From assembly GCA_946800325.1 (NCBI GenBank), contig OX326958.1, positions 63,406,366-63,470,365 on the forward strand: 64,000 bases of DNA, read 5' to 3'. Shown here one piece after another: positions 38,271 to 51,081 of this stretch. Source of the stretch: Luzula sylvatica. Its lineage: Eukaryota > Streptophyta > Magnoliopsida > Poales > Juncaceae. The notes under the pieces are model-generated. The model was given only the letters and a program-made list of their open reading frames with translations, did not search any database and was not told where the DNA came from. Every line of letters starts with the position of its first letter. The stretch's first letter is position 1. Both the position numbers and the translations under genes were made by a program.

Positions 38271-38827
38271 TAATTTAAAATCACTCATCAAGTTATAACC
38301 AAGACTTTCTCTCCATTACTAAGTGTAATTGTTAGTATAATTTATTGACCAATTGACCAAGACTCTCTCCATGTAAACTCCGTCACTTGAACGCAATCGG
38401 TCTTTAATAACTAAGAAATTCAAATTGGTATCGTTATTAGGGAATAAATAATTAAATGAGTCTTTTGTATCAATTTACAAAATTACCAACTTAACAATTG
38501 TAAAAAAATACAATAAAGTCCATGAAACTTTGAAATGTCATATAGATACCATTCGTGTTCATTTACATTTCGTCATTCGTATACAATTCATTTTTAATGT
38601 AACATTCGTACCAAACGATGAGACCACAAATTATTCAATAAACAATTTCACTCATACAATTTATTGAATTTGTTACTACATTCAATTACAAAATTCATAC
38701 ATATTACAAATTGCATAACCCTAAGCCTACCTAATTATACATAGCACTAATAGAGATCATATGAGGAAATCGTGGCACGTGTCACTTTTTTTTTTTAATT
38801 TTCAATTGAAAAATTTATATTCTTCTC
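38271..38827. other. AT-rich intergenic DNA
   Basis: No gene or clear repeat is seen. It ends with a GGCACGTGTC motif and a T run just before the modular element. Confidence 0.4.
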
Positions 38828-39695
38828 CAAATTTTACCCTAATATGCTATATGTTCTAAGTTAATATATTTAATTAACATGATAACTAACACATGTTAGC
38901 TATTACTTTAATACGTAATTGACATTAGTTCGAATTCATAAATTTGAATAAATATTAATGAATATTTAATGATATGTTATAATTATCACGTTAATTAAAT
39001 GTAATAACACAAATATGGAGAATACGGCGGATACATTTTGGAGTAAAGTAAAAACTTTTTTTTAATATCACGTGAATTTTTTTTTATTGTGAATCTCCAA
39101 AATGTACCTGCCGTGTTTTCCATATTTTTTCTATTTCAATTAATTAACTTAATAATTATAACATATCATTAGATTCATTAATATTGATTCAAATTTATAA
39201 ATTCGAACTTTTGTCAATTACGTATTAAATTAATAGCTAACATGTGTTAGTTATCATGTTAATTAACAATTAACATTAGTTCGAATTCATAAATTTAAAT
39301 CAATATTAATGAATTTTTAATGATATGTTCTAATTATCACGTTAATTAAATGTAATAATACAAATATGGAGAATACGGCGGGTATATTTTGAAGTAAAGT
39401 AATTTTTTTTTAATGTAAGTCGTACTGTTCATCACGCGTGAAAAAAATATAAAATTTTATGAAGCTCCAAAATGTACCAGCCGTATTTCTCCATATTTGT
39501 GCTATTGCATTTAATTAACGTGATAATTAGAACATATCATTAAATATTCATTAATATTGATTCAAATTTATTAATTCGACTAATGTCAACTACGTATTAA
39601 ATTAATAGCTAACATGTGTTAGTTATCATGTTAATTAAGTATATTAACTTAGAACATATAGCATAACCCGCGCAATCGCGCGGGCACAACGCTAG
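38828..39695 (+). mobile_element. Second four-module inverted element, ending in a Helitron 3' terminus
   Basis: Modules related to those at 1-1352 alternate forward (38828-39050), reverse (39095-39275), forward (about 39272-39405) and reverse (39465-39665). They carry CGGCGGRTA and CTCCAAAATGTACC blocks. The last module runs into the 18-nt hairpin CCCGCGCAATCGCGCGGG (39667-39684), then CACAACG and CTAG followed by T. That is the canonical plant Helitron 3' end. A Helitron 5' TC end was not located. There is no helicase ORF. Confidence 0.7.
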
Positions 39696-39847
39696 TTGAA
39701 TTACAATTTTCCTAATCCTACTCCAATAATATCCACATCCAATTCATTTCGATATGTAGAGGAAACTTCTGTGATTCTATCATAGATTCTTTTGATAAAA
39801 TGACAGTTTAGGTAATAGTATAAAATATAAATCTATCTTTTATCTTT

Positions 39848-40231
39848 GGCCAAATTTCATACGTACCCCTACAAAGTCCCACAATTTCACGTATATCCCT
39901 GCAAAACGTGAAATATCATGAATACCCCTACAAAATTATTATAATTTCATGAATGCCCTTTTTGTTAGTTTTTTATTAACTATCCGTTAAAATTACCACT
40001 AAATTTTGCTTTTCTGATTTCACCCCTATCTAAATAAGGACTAAAATTTATGTTGGAAAAATCGAAAAGGCACAATTTAGCAGTAATCTGACGGGATAGT
40101 TATCTGAAATCTAACAAAAAAGGCATTCATGAAATTTTAGTAGTTTTGTAGGGGTATTCATGATATTTCACGTTTTGTAGGGGTATACGTGAAATTGTAT
40201 GGTTTTGTAAGGGCACACATGAAATTCTGCC
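39848..40231. mobile_element. MULE-type MITE, 384 bp, with 9-bp target duplication
   Basis: The arms of about 190 bp are inverted copies, starting GGCCAAATTTCAT on the left and GGCAGAATTTCAT on the complement of the right end. The 9-mer TTTATCTTT flanks both sides (39839-39847 and 40232-40240). Long inverted arms and a 9-bp duplication point to a Mutator-like non-autonomous element. Confidence 0.85.
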
Positions 40232-40240
40232 TTTATCTTT

Positions 40241-42960
40241 TCAATTAATTCATTATTGAAGTTTTCTGATATTTCCTTTTTTTCTTCAACTTGACCTTTC
40301 CAATTTACGGAGCTTTCTCACTCCTAACTGCCTGTCATTCTTCACACTTTCTTTTCACGTTTTTTGTTCATAATTTAATTCTTCAATCTTGAACAATAAC
40401 ACTTTACAAATCTATACATTGCTCAAAAATATATAGTTCAATTTCTCAACAGACATTGTATGATTTTATTATGTTTCTCAATTCTGAAGGGTTGTTTTGC
40501 TCAAATGATTATTGAAATTTGGTTACACTTCAATATCAAATGCTATTCATGCAATCTCATCCTCCCAACATTAAGAACACAAACTAGTAATCTTTTGCAC
40601 AATCAAAACATAGTTATGTTGATCTATAATTTTTCATTTGTAAATTGTAATGTCAAATAAAGAAGCAATATATTTTAGAATAATAGGGACCATCAATTTA
40701 TCAGGAGGGAAGTTAGGGAGGATATGTGTATATTTTATTAATTCATTATGGAGTTTCACAAGAAAGAAGATTATTAATTCATTAAAGTAATTAATACCTT
40801 ATTGTATTAGATAAATGTTTTGACTGAGTATTGTTTATTTTACGAGGAAATTTAAATATGTTTCTCATGTTCTTTTTCTTTCAATATTTTTTTTTTGGGA
40901 GAGTTCCGTGACACACATTTTCTTTTATGATATATCTTTTTAAAAAAAATATTTTGAATAATTAATATATGATTTAAAGTGTATTTATTAACTATAAATA
41001 TATATATATATTTATTTAAAAATGTCATAAAAAATAAATTTTATGGTACATTTTTTGAAAATCTAATTAATTGCTAAATATCCAATATATATTTTTTTAA
41101 AAGGGTATCACATAACTCTTCCTTTATTACATAAAGCATTAATTGACTAACATACAAAAATGGCTCCGGTGCAAAGGTTTATTCTATACAATTTGGATAT
41201 TTGAACATTTCAAATCGAGTTAATCGATAATTTGACCTGAGCAATAATCGATAATTTGACCAATTCGAAATAAATTGGAATTCGCCAAATTGACCACACT
41301 TTGGCCCAATCTCATACTGCCACATCTTTCCCTATCCAACCCTTCATCTAAACACACATCCACACATAAAAAGTCGATAATTTGACCAATTCCAAGGACC
41401 TAAGCAATAATGATCACCGTGTCTGGTTCTCTACAATTTGCTCGCATCAAATACTTAGGTGTGTGATGATTTGATTCTGATGCTCATTCAAATATCTTTG
41501 ATGCAAATTTTAAGAATACTAATCGGAGTAACTAATACTTTAATTAACGTATAATTAACATGTAATAATAAAATAACTATTAATTAACAAGTACAAAAGT
41601 TTACGGAATATGAAAACAGATACTATGATATCATTACATATACTATTTTTTAATTATACATAGATAGCCACATATTCTTCTTGGTGGTACAGATACATGT
41701 ATCGTATCCGACACGATATAGATACAACCGTTTTCAAATAAACATAGGATACGATAATTCTATTATATATAATATTTCATTATTTTATGATTATATTTAT
41801 AATTTCTACATTCAATTTTTTATTTCTTTTATTTTGTATATTATATTTTTGACTTAAAAAAATTTATTATTACAAAAAGAACTTCATATTAACTAAATAT
41901 AAATTTTATTTAGTTATTTACTTTTATGTGTTACTCAATTATTTTGATTTCACATTTGTATTTTTTGTTTTTCAAGTATATTTATTGATATCTTAGAAGT
42001 ATCAGACAAGTATTTGAAAATATCCAAGAATTATCTGTTATTACTTTTATGTGTTACTCAATTATCTTAGAAGTATCAGACAAAAGTATACATCATATGA
42101 AATATTCGATACGTATCCGACGAGTATTGTACGGGTATTGACATCCGATATGAAGTAGTTTGTTTTTTTTAATTATTTGTGCAACATAGATTAGACCATG
42201 TTTAGTCAATTGTTTTATTGTTTCACTTTAAGTTACACGATAAATATTAATATAAATGAAAGATGAATAGTTCATCCATAAAAATATTTATAAATTAATA
42301 TATAATACATAACATGCATCAAATATTAATTTATTTTAGAGCTTTAATTTTTAAAATTACTAAAAAGAGTAGTTTACCAATCAAATAATACATAACCATG
42401 CACTAAATACTAACGATGTTATATTTTTGTTTATATTTAAGCAACTTTAATGTATTTTAAAAAATTAATAGAAACAAAAAAGAGTCCCCATCAAAACATA
42501 AATAATTTCTTAAACTTATATAACATATTTTGAATAATATTGCTATTTTAAACTTGTAAATTTAAAATTATCGTATGATATTAAATAACTTTTAGTTTTA
42601 TTTTTGTTTAATTGAATTTGATACTTTTTAATTATTTATACTATTAAATGTATATATTTTTTAATATTTTCAAATGATATAATATTTATAATATATTGTT
42701 TATAATTTGTAATTCAAAACTTCATTGTATATTGATTTTCTTTCTTTCCGAATAGTGTATTTAATTGTTATTATATGTTTTGATAATTAATTATTTTTCG
42801 TAAATTTTTAATTTAAATTTATGATATTTATTTTTAGATGACAATAAAATTCTTGTTGAATATAATTGTAATATTCTTGTTTAGTGGAAAAATTTGGGAG
42901 ATCTATAATATTATGTTATTTATTTGAACTTCCTAGATATTTACCAATAATTGTTCCTAC
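40241..42960. other. AT-rich repeat-derived intergenic DNA
   Basis: No gene is supported. 41690-42150 contains diverged GTATCGTATCCGACACGATA-type motifs at both ends, and an internal duplication of TTATGTGTTACTCAATTA and ATCTTAGAAGTATCAGACAA (about 41930-42085). This is probably an old small transposon. Confidence 0.4.
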
Positions 42961-43868
42961 ATTTAGTTCGGAGAAAAGAATGGGTCCCACAAGTACACAG
43001 TAAATGAGGCGGCATAGATGAAGGAATTCCTCCTCCCATTAATTTTAGAATAGAAAGGATATGGTGAGGCCACGTCGGCGCTACTGTTCACCCGACACTG
43101 TTGTTCACCCGACATTGTTACTGTTCACCGGATACTGTTCACTACTGTTCGTATATTTTTTTTTTTTTTTTAAAATTTTATTTTATTTGACATATATCTT
43201 GTGTTCTAAATAAAATATTTGAATTTTTCATCGTATTAATAAATATAATTGACATATGTCTTGTGTTTTAAATAAAATATTTGAATTTAATAAAATACTA
43301 TTCACACAAATACTTTTTGTTAGCCTCAGCTGGTATTATTTTTTTTTTGTTGCTTATTATAACAATTTTGATTGATACCAAGCTGCGTTTTTTTGTGCTT
43401 ATTATAATATTTTTGATTGGTACCAAACTGCGTCTTTTATGTTTTCTTGTTTGTCTTTTTCAGAATTTTATTTTATTTGACATGTTTTGTATTCTAAATA
43501 AAATATTTGAATTTTTCTTTTCGAACATATGATATGTTTTGAGGAGGAAAAAAATTTGCATTTATTGCATAATACTTGTGACACTATTTAATATCAGATT
43601 TTTTTTTAAATTAACATTTATGAAAATTACTTTTGTTTTATACTTGTAACATTTTAGATAAAATTATTATTTTGTGATCATAACACATTTTGAAATATCG
43701 CAGCGAAGCACGAGAAATATTTCTACTTTCTTATCAAATAATATATCAAATAATATATCCCGCAGCAAAATAATATATCAAATAATATATAAAATTATTA
43801 TTTTTGCTAATTATATTATTTCTTATCAAATAATATATCCCGCAGCGAAGCGCGGGCTATGTTCCTAG
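42961..43868 (+). mobile_element. Helitron-like element, 3' end at 43868
   Basis: The 3' end CCCGC..GCGGG hairpin (43839-43856), an 8-nt spacer and CTAG followed by T fit the Helitron consensus. Upstream lie tandem CTGTTCACCCGACA copies (43079-43151), three copies of a TTTGACATRTNTTGT..AAATAAAATATTTGAATTT block (43173, 43246, 43460) and two tandem TGCTTATTATAAYA...CTGCG units (43352-43437). The left boundary is uncertain. No RepHel protein is encoded. Confidence 0.5.
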
Positions 43869-44475
43869 TATATATAATTTTCCATTACGAGGCCATTTAC
43901 CGTGCCCCCCGTCCCCGTTTTCCCCCACTATTATAGATATTGGGAGGGCTAATTCATATCTCCAAAAAAATTACCCAACAAATTGTATTGACCGTTAATT
44001 GAAATTATTAATTACGTTGATGACTAATACAATTGTATTACGTGTTAATTACATTTGAATTAACCGTTAATTCAAAACACAATTAACCGTCAATTGAAAT
44101 AGGAATACAAATTGGAAATGGGTACGGAAATTATACCCCACTATTCACCATATCGTGAATAGTGGGTGGATCTGAGGGGAACGGTATAATTTTCCATTAC
44201 TTTTTTACCTTCGTTGTGAAATATTATTAAGAACTTGCTGAATCAATTTTTTTACCGGCTGATTAAGGTTAGCCGGTTTTCTTATTTAATCTGGACCGCA
44301 GGTTTCAGTGAAATGGACGGTTCAAGTTTGTTGGGTGTGTGGAAGAAATGCTCATCTATTTTTATCCAAATTTTTTACTATGAATACTCCCAAGTAGCCA
44401 AGAAAACTGATAAAAAGAGGACACAAAATCAAAATCCAATCTAGTAAAAAAGTATAACAAAACCAAAAAAAAGCC
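43869..44475. other. Upstream region of the wall-associated kinase gene
   Basis: The 16-mer TATAATTTTCCATTAC occurs at 43870-43885 and 44190-44205, bracketing about 304 bp that include the hairpin CACTATTCAC..GTGAATAGTG. The rest is the presumed promoter and leader of the kinase. A clear TATA box was not identified. Confidence 0.4.
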
Positions 44476-47400
44476 ATGCCTAAAGGAAATTCCTCAGAAG
44501 TAGCCAGCAATATAACGCTGGTGTTTGTTACGATGTTTATTTATATGCTCCAATTCCTGCCGGTCGAGGCATTCGCAAAAACAGATCAGCCCATCATTGC
44601 AAAGTCGGGATGCAGTGATACGTGCGGTGGAGTTTCAATCCCTTACCCCTTCGGTATTGGCTCGAATTGCTTTTTAGAAGATTTCAACATTTCCTGTGAC
44701 ATGATCAACGGCGCATACATGCCTTTCTTCACCAATACTGGGCTCTTGAACATATCTCTCTCCTCAGGTCAACTGCGTGTCAACAACCCTATATCTTCGA
44801 TATGTCCCAATGATAACAGTTCCGTCAGTTGGTCTGATAACTTGTCTGGATCTTCATTTCGGTTCAACAATGAGAAAAACAAGTTCATAGTCATTGGATG
44901 TAACATAACTGCCTATATCAACCTTTACACGGAAAATAATGGGTTTGATTTAGTGGGGTGTGGACCGGGGTGTCCTAGTTCCGACAACTTAGCTAACGAA
45001 TCATGTTCGGGAGTTGGTTGCTGTCAAACACCCATCCCCGATGCAACGAACTACTATCGAGTTGAATTATACAAATCCAATAACACAAGTCATTGTGGGT
45101 ACGCTGCGCTGATGGAGTATGCTGAATTCGAATTCAACACCCGTTATATTACAACCGATGAGGTACTAGGAACTAATACGCCACTAGTCCTAGATTGGAC
45201 TATAGGAAATCAGACATGTAACGAAGCACGTCTCAACACATCCTCCTTTGCGTGTATCAGCGGTAACAGTTATTGTGTGGACTCGAGCAACGTCACTGGG
45301 CCAAAGGGGCCGGGTTACCTATGCAACTGCTCTTCTGGCTACCAAGGAAATCCATACCTTCAAGATGGGTGCCAAGGTTTCTCCCTATAAACTATTTTTT
45401 CATAGAGGACATATATGGTGTTCCCAGATTGCAACATATAACTTCCTCGTATCCTAATTAATCCACGTAATTAACACATGCCATATGATTAATTCATATG
45501 TAACATATAATTAACATCCATGATCCATCCGAATTAATAAATTCTAATTAACATCTAAAAATTATTAATTATGTATGCCTTGTTAATGAAATGGGTTAAT
45601 TAGAAAATTGAGGATGTTCTATGGAAATATGAAAGAAGAATATAATTTCTCTATTTTATATTATATAATAGATTATTTAGAACATAATATATTGCAAAAA
45701 ATAATATTCTATATAAAATCTTAAAATTAAAAGTATATCCCAAAGCAATATTACAAAACACCAACATTTTTTCTAGGATTTATGATACTATTTACAACAC
45801 ATTATTTTATTTATGACTTTACATTTCAATATATTACATAAAATAATATTTATGTAATTCTTATAATAAATAATATATCCTGAAAGAGTAATTCTAAAAT
45901 ACTCAAGTGTACTTGGGGTATAATACTCGAGACTTCTTATCCTCTCGATTTGTATTAAGATTAATGTTTTGCGATAAAATTATGTGTTACATAAATTTTT
46001 AAGAGAGAAAAATGCAATATTAAATCCAAAACACTAATCTTGATAAAGTTACAATGACTAAAAAATGTTGAGTATGATAGCCCAAATACTCACTATCGCT
46101 CATCGCAAAAGAATACCACAAAATATTATTGAGAAATATTATACTGCAAACTATTATTCATTATTATAATTACATACAATTTTTATTAAGAAAATTAAAG
46201 AGTATTTTGGTCTAAAAAAAGAACCTGGATGGAATATTAGAGTTAACTCCATTGGGATTAAAAAAGAAAAAAATTAATTTCATATAGTAGTGATGACATG
46301 ATATGATATGGTTATCAAAAAAAAAAAAATTGTTGAGAAAAATGGTTTTTAAATCTTAATTTTGACATTTTAATTTATGATTTGACATCATAATTTACGA
46401 TTTGATTATCTTAGTGCATGGTTTGACAATAAATTAACGTGTCAAATTATTAATTAAGATGTTAAAATTGAGGTATTCAATCAGAATCATGCCATCTAGT
46501 CTTGTAAAAGAGAGTTAATTAGGATTTGATTATTTTAATGTATGATTTGTTAATGTGTTAAACTATAAATTAAGATATTAAATGATAATCATGTCACATA
46601 GCCTAGAGTTCCGGAGTATTCCAACATTTTTCCTAAGAAATTCTGGTAGATGTTTTGAGAAAATTTCCTATTTCCTATATAATTTATTTTGTTATGTCTT
46701 TGTGCTGTAGATATTGACGAATGCCCGGACAAATCCAAATGCAGTGGAACTTGCAAAAATACGTTGGGAGGCTACGAATGTCACTGCCCATTAGGAAAAC
46801 ACATCATCAACGGTACGACATGTGAAGCAATTCAAATGCCTGAGTGGATGAAATTACTTACCGGTTAGTTGTTCTTAATACAAATAACTTAATATGTAAT
46901 GTTATAAAACATATATTAATATTATGTTTATCAATTAAATTTTTAAGATCCACCAAATATATTCGTTTTAATTTCCATTATTTTGACATCCATATCAGCA
47001 TAGTTTAACTATACTGTTTTCAATAATTTGAATTTGAAAAAATATTATGTAAAAAAATACAATGTAAAAAAAAACATGTTTACGTAATATAATTTTAAGT
47101 ATATTTTTTTACATAATTGAATTTTAAGTTTTATTATTTATTTTAAAAAAATATAAATATATGAAACCCATACTAAGTTGATTACATTTGTGTTTTTAAT
47201 TAACAAATTGATTATTAAATTTTCTAAAAACTTAAAGAGATTAAAAATAGTTTATCCATCTAAATAACGTCTTAAACTCACAAACACCTATCATTGTTAC
47301 AAATATAATTTAAAAAAAATCTTATGATATAAAATAATTTATATTTATGTTTATGCTAAATTAATATTCTATATTATTTATTAAATTGTTTTCATTGTTA

Positions 47401-47929
47401 AGTTCAATTTTCATTGCATTATGAATCAATAAAAAAAAATAGTACTATATAATTAATGATGTGTTACTACATATATCGTATGATTCGTAATTTGTATATT
47501 TGATTTTGTATGAAATATTGTGAGCAACAATGGTAAATTTGTTGTTATGTTTCACTACAACATAATAGAGCATCTGGGGCGGGTAGACCCGCTCCTAAAA
47601 ATGAGCAAAATCGCCCCAGATAGTATATGGGTCGGCTACCCGCTCCTGTTGGCCCGTCCCTAAAATACTAATAAGTTATTATATAATATTACAAAACATA
47701 CGACATATATTAATATTATTTTGAGAAAATTAATTTCAAAAATCTATCAAATATTTCCGTTTCAATATTCTTTTCTTTTTGACATTAATATTAACATAGT
47801 TCATGAGTAATGATACGGTCTCCACTTTTTTTTTCCCCGGATTATATCGACCTGCCATATGACAAACATATATTGGGTGCATATCTACTTACCTTTTACT
47901 GCACCCAATACGTGCATGTCACGTGGCAG

Positions 47930-47988
<59 letters not shown>

Positions 47989-49846
47989 GGGGGGGGGGGG
48001 GGGGGTCATTCGGAGATTCCATAATTTGAATTTACAAAGAATACTGTGCAAAAAAAGCATATTTACATAATAAAATTTTAATGAATTGTTACTTATTTTT
48101 AAAAAATTGAACTATAAGACTTTCATATAATTCTAAGTATATTATAGTTGCGTATTTGGTTTTCATTAAATGCTGCGTGTTTTATAAAAAAACATACATA
48201 ATAATAGATAAATGAGTTCAAATAATTTTATTTTAAAATGATATTATCAATATTTTCATACAAATTTTTACTTTGTATTACAACATAAAACATAATTAAC
48301 ATCCTCGTTGCGTATTCTCATACTAATATATATTAATGTATACACACCACAAAATATAATGACCAAATAAAAATATTAATGGATATTGTGTGCAAATTCA
48401 AAAAGGTAAGGGACTTAATTGACCAAATAAAAATATTAAAGACTTGATTAAACTTTTGATGAAAGGTAAGGGACCAAAAATAAACTTTTTTTCTTTCTCG
48501 AAACTCCACCCGTTGTGGGTTGCATGTGTAACTTGATTGATTTAATGCATATTGTGTGCATCACAAAATCGGACATTGCAATTTATTCAAAAACCATATT
48601 ATCTATAGAACTACACTAACCTTACTTAATTTGGTTCAGAGTTTTAAATAAAGAGATATGCTATTGCGCAGGAATTTCTGTCGGCGTCGTGGTGCTACTA
48701 TTATGTTTCTTTTTCTTATATATGGCAAATCAGCGAAGAAAATTTGCCATACTTAAGGAGAAATATTTTCAGCAATATGGAGGCATGATGTTACTTGAAG
48801 AAATGAAATCCGCGCAAGGTCAGATTCACACGTTCAAGTTATTTTCTGAAGAAGAACTGAAAGAGGGTACAAACAACTTCGATGAAAACACCGTGCTGGG
48901 GCGGGGAGGAAATGGCACGGTTTATAAAGGAACTCTTACAAGCAATGATGTGGTAGCAATCAAGAGATGCAAGACAATCGACGAGAGGCAGAAGAAGGAA
49001 TTCGGTAAAGAGATACTTATTCTTTCTCAAATCAACCACAAGAATATCGTTAAGATTTTGGGTTGTTGCATCGAAGTAGAAATTCCTATCTTGATCTATG
49101 AGTTTATCCCAAAAGGAACCCTTTTTGAACTTATTCATGGAAAGCGAATCATGAACTTTTCGTTCAGCATTCGCTTACGAATTGCATCAGAGGTAGCTGA
49201 AGCACTTGCTTATTTGCACTCATGGGCAAACCCTCCTATTGTTCACCGGGATGTAAAATCCTCAAACATTCTTTTGGATGAGAATTTTATGGCTAAAGTG
49301 TCAGATTTTGGTGCCTCAGTCTTGGCACCAACAGATGAAGACCAATTTGCAACAATGGTGCAAGGAACTCGTGGTTATTTGGATCCTGAATATTTACGGT
49401 CTGGCCAATTAACGGTTAAAAGTGATGTTTATAGCTTTGGCGTTGTTCTTCTCGAGCTCCTTACTGGCAAAAAAGCACTTTGCTTTGATGAGCCTGAAGA
49501 AGATAAAACTCTATCTTCAAGGTTCCTATCTGCAATGAAGGAGAATAGGCTTGAGGAAATTTTGGAAGCTGGTATAGTGAATGAAGAGGATATGGACTTG
49601 ATCAAAGAAGTTGCCGAGCTAGCAACAACGTGCTTACATATGGAAGGAGAAAAAAGGCCTGAGATGAAAGAAATAGCGGAGGAGCTTGATAGAGCAAGAA
49701 AATCCATGAAGCATCCATGGGGGGCAGAGAATATTGAAGAGAAAAATAGCTTGCTTGCAAGAGGTGAATCGTCAAAAAGCCACGAGATGGAAATGACCAG
49801 TCCTTATAGCTTGGAGACCAGAGCTATGTTGGGGTCTGGAAGATGA
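44476..49846 (+). CDS. Wall-associated receptor kinase-like protein (WAK/WAKL)
   Basis: Three exons (44476-45376, 46711-46863, 48672-49846) join in frame to 742 residues. A signal peptide (about 1-35, hydrophobic FVTMFIYMLQFL) is followed by a galacturonan-binding WAK domain (CGGVSIPYPFGIG, near 50) and an EGF-like end (CNCSSGYQGNPYLQDGC). Exon 2 encodes a calcium-binding EGF module (DIDECPDKSKC). A transmembrane helix (GVVVLLLCFFFLYM, about 357) precedes the kinase: GRGGNGTVYKG (about 426), VAIKRCK lysine, HRDVKSSNILLD (about 540), DFGAS and GTRGYLDPEY. All catalytic residues are present. WAKs sit in the plasma membrane, bind pectin or its fragments and signal in growth or defence. Introns are 1.33 and 1.81 kb and hold repeat DNA. 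Confidence 0.93.
47553..47668 (+). mobile_element. CACTA-type transposon terminal fragment in WAK intron 2
   Basis: CACTACAACATAATAG resembles the CACTACAA terminus of En/Spm elements. It is followed by GC-rich subterminal motifs (GGCGGGTAGACCCGCTCC, GGGTCGGCTACCCGCTCC) in both orientations. No opposite end was found, so it is a fragment. Confidence 0.45.
47930..48006. repeat. (GT)n microsatellite followed by G run in WAK intron 2
   Basis: About 27 GT units are followed by a run of about 19 G residues. Array length may vary or be unreliable in the assembly. Confidence 0.9.
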
Positions 49847-50282
49847 TTTTAGCTAGCTAAGTGGGTTTAAACATACATGTTTGGTAGTAGTGTGTTAAAG
49901 AAGAGCCATATGTGATATATTTCTTCTTGTGTACATAAATTTATTTTGATTTGTGTGTATGATTGGCAAACTCAAAAATCTTTACGTAGTTTGAATAATT
50001 TAAAGGAATCTTTTTTATTTAAAGTTTACTAATAAATTGGATCTTTGGGATCAACTTGTTTGATTAAGGCATCATATTTAGTTCATATTCAGATTGCACA
50101 ACCTTGATACATAAGATTTTGAGTTATGATCTAAGAAGGGCCAAACTTGATTTGGCTAACATAATAAGTTGGAACGATAAAATGTAAATCCATCCTACAT
50201 ATACAAAAAGAAAACAAAAGCAATACACGATCTATCCAATCTAAATGCCTAACCTAATCAATTTAGCTTCCAATCTTCCTTC
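49847..50282. other. WAK 3' flank
   Basis: AT-rich DNA between the WAK stop and the degraded minus-strand gene. No further feature is seen. Confidence 0.5.
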
Positions 50283-50786
50283 TCAGTGCCCCTCATGGCA
50301 ACAAAGCAATTCAGGTGTATGCGACAATGTGGATTTCTGAGAAATATTCCATACATACCTATGGGCAAACAAATCATCCGGAATATTCACGAATATATTA
50401 CTCGGATCATCCTCATCTCCGTTAAGAAACAGAGTGTGAACCACGACCATAGCATCTGGATAATTACTCTCCGGCAAGAGGCATCTCAATCGGAATACTT
50501 TTTTTCCATAGTATTGTTCAAATAACCACCAAGGCATTCCATCCTTACTTTCAAGGTTGACCGTACTAAATTGCATCCCTGATTTCTTAGCATACTCAAC
50601 TGCACCAGAGTAATCAATTGAACTCCAGGCATGGCCATCAGAAATCCCGAATTGATGTCCAGTTTCATTAAATATAGGTGAGTTTAAATTGTTTACTGAG
50701 ATCGATTGTAGCCACTATTCCCAAATGTTGAATCGCGGAGGCAAAAGGAGTTGGAATTGCTAAATTTGAAACATATTTTGCCTCCA

Positions 50787-50994
50787 AAGGCCCATCGCTC
50801 GTGTACTTAGAATACACATCATCAAATTATGAAGCCTTTAACATCTTTATGTATGTTATTATGCAGCATCCAAGAGCAAGTTTTTCAGCGACATAAGCAA
50901 CGTGGTTTCGAACTGCAGTTTTAGTTATAAACGTCGCTCGTGTGCTTAGAATACGCATCATCAAATTCTGAAGCCTTTAACATCTTTAGGTATG
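50787..50994 (+). repeat. 148-bp tandem duplication at the LINE insertion site
   Basis: CGCTCGTGTRCTTAGAATAC...CTTTAACATCTTTAKGTATG occurs at 50787-50846 and again at 50935-50994. The interval after the first copy (TTATTATGCAGCATCCAAG...) is repeated after the LINE at 57014 onward, showing a 148-bp duplication that existed before the LINE entered. Confidence 0.85.
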
Positions 50995-51081
50995 GGAATC
51001 AGACGAGAGCAGGTAGGGGGAAAGAGGAGAGAGAATAAAGGGCGATTTGCTTGGCGAAAAGGGCGACTTTGGCTAAAGTAA

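Noticed and set aside
47810..48070. ORF with Cys-Val repeats and Gly run
   Set aside because: It is the translation of the (GT)n and poly(G) tract in WAK intron 2.
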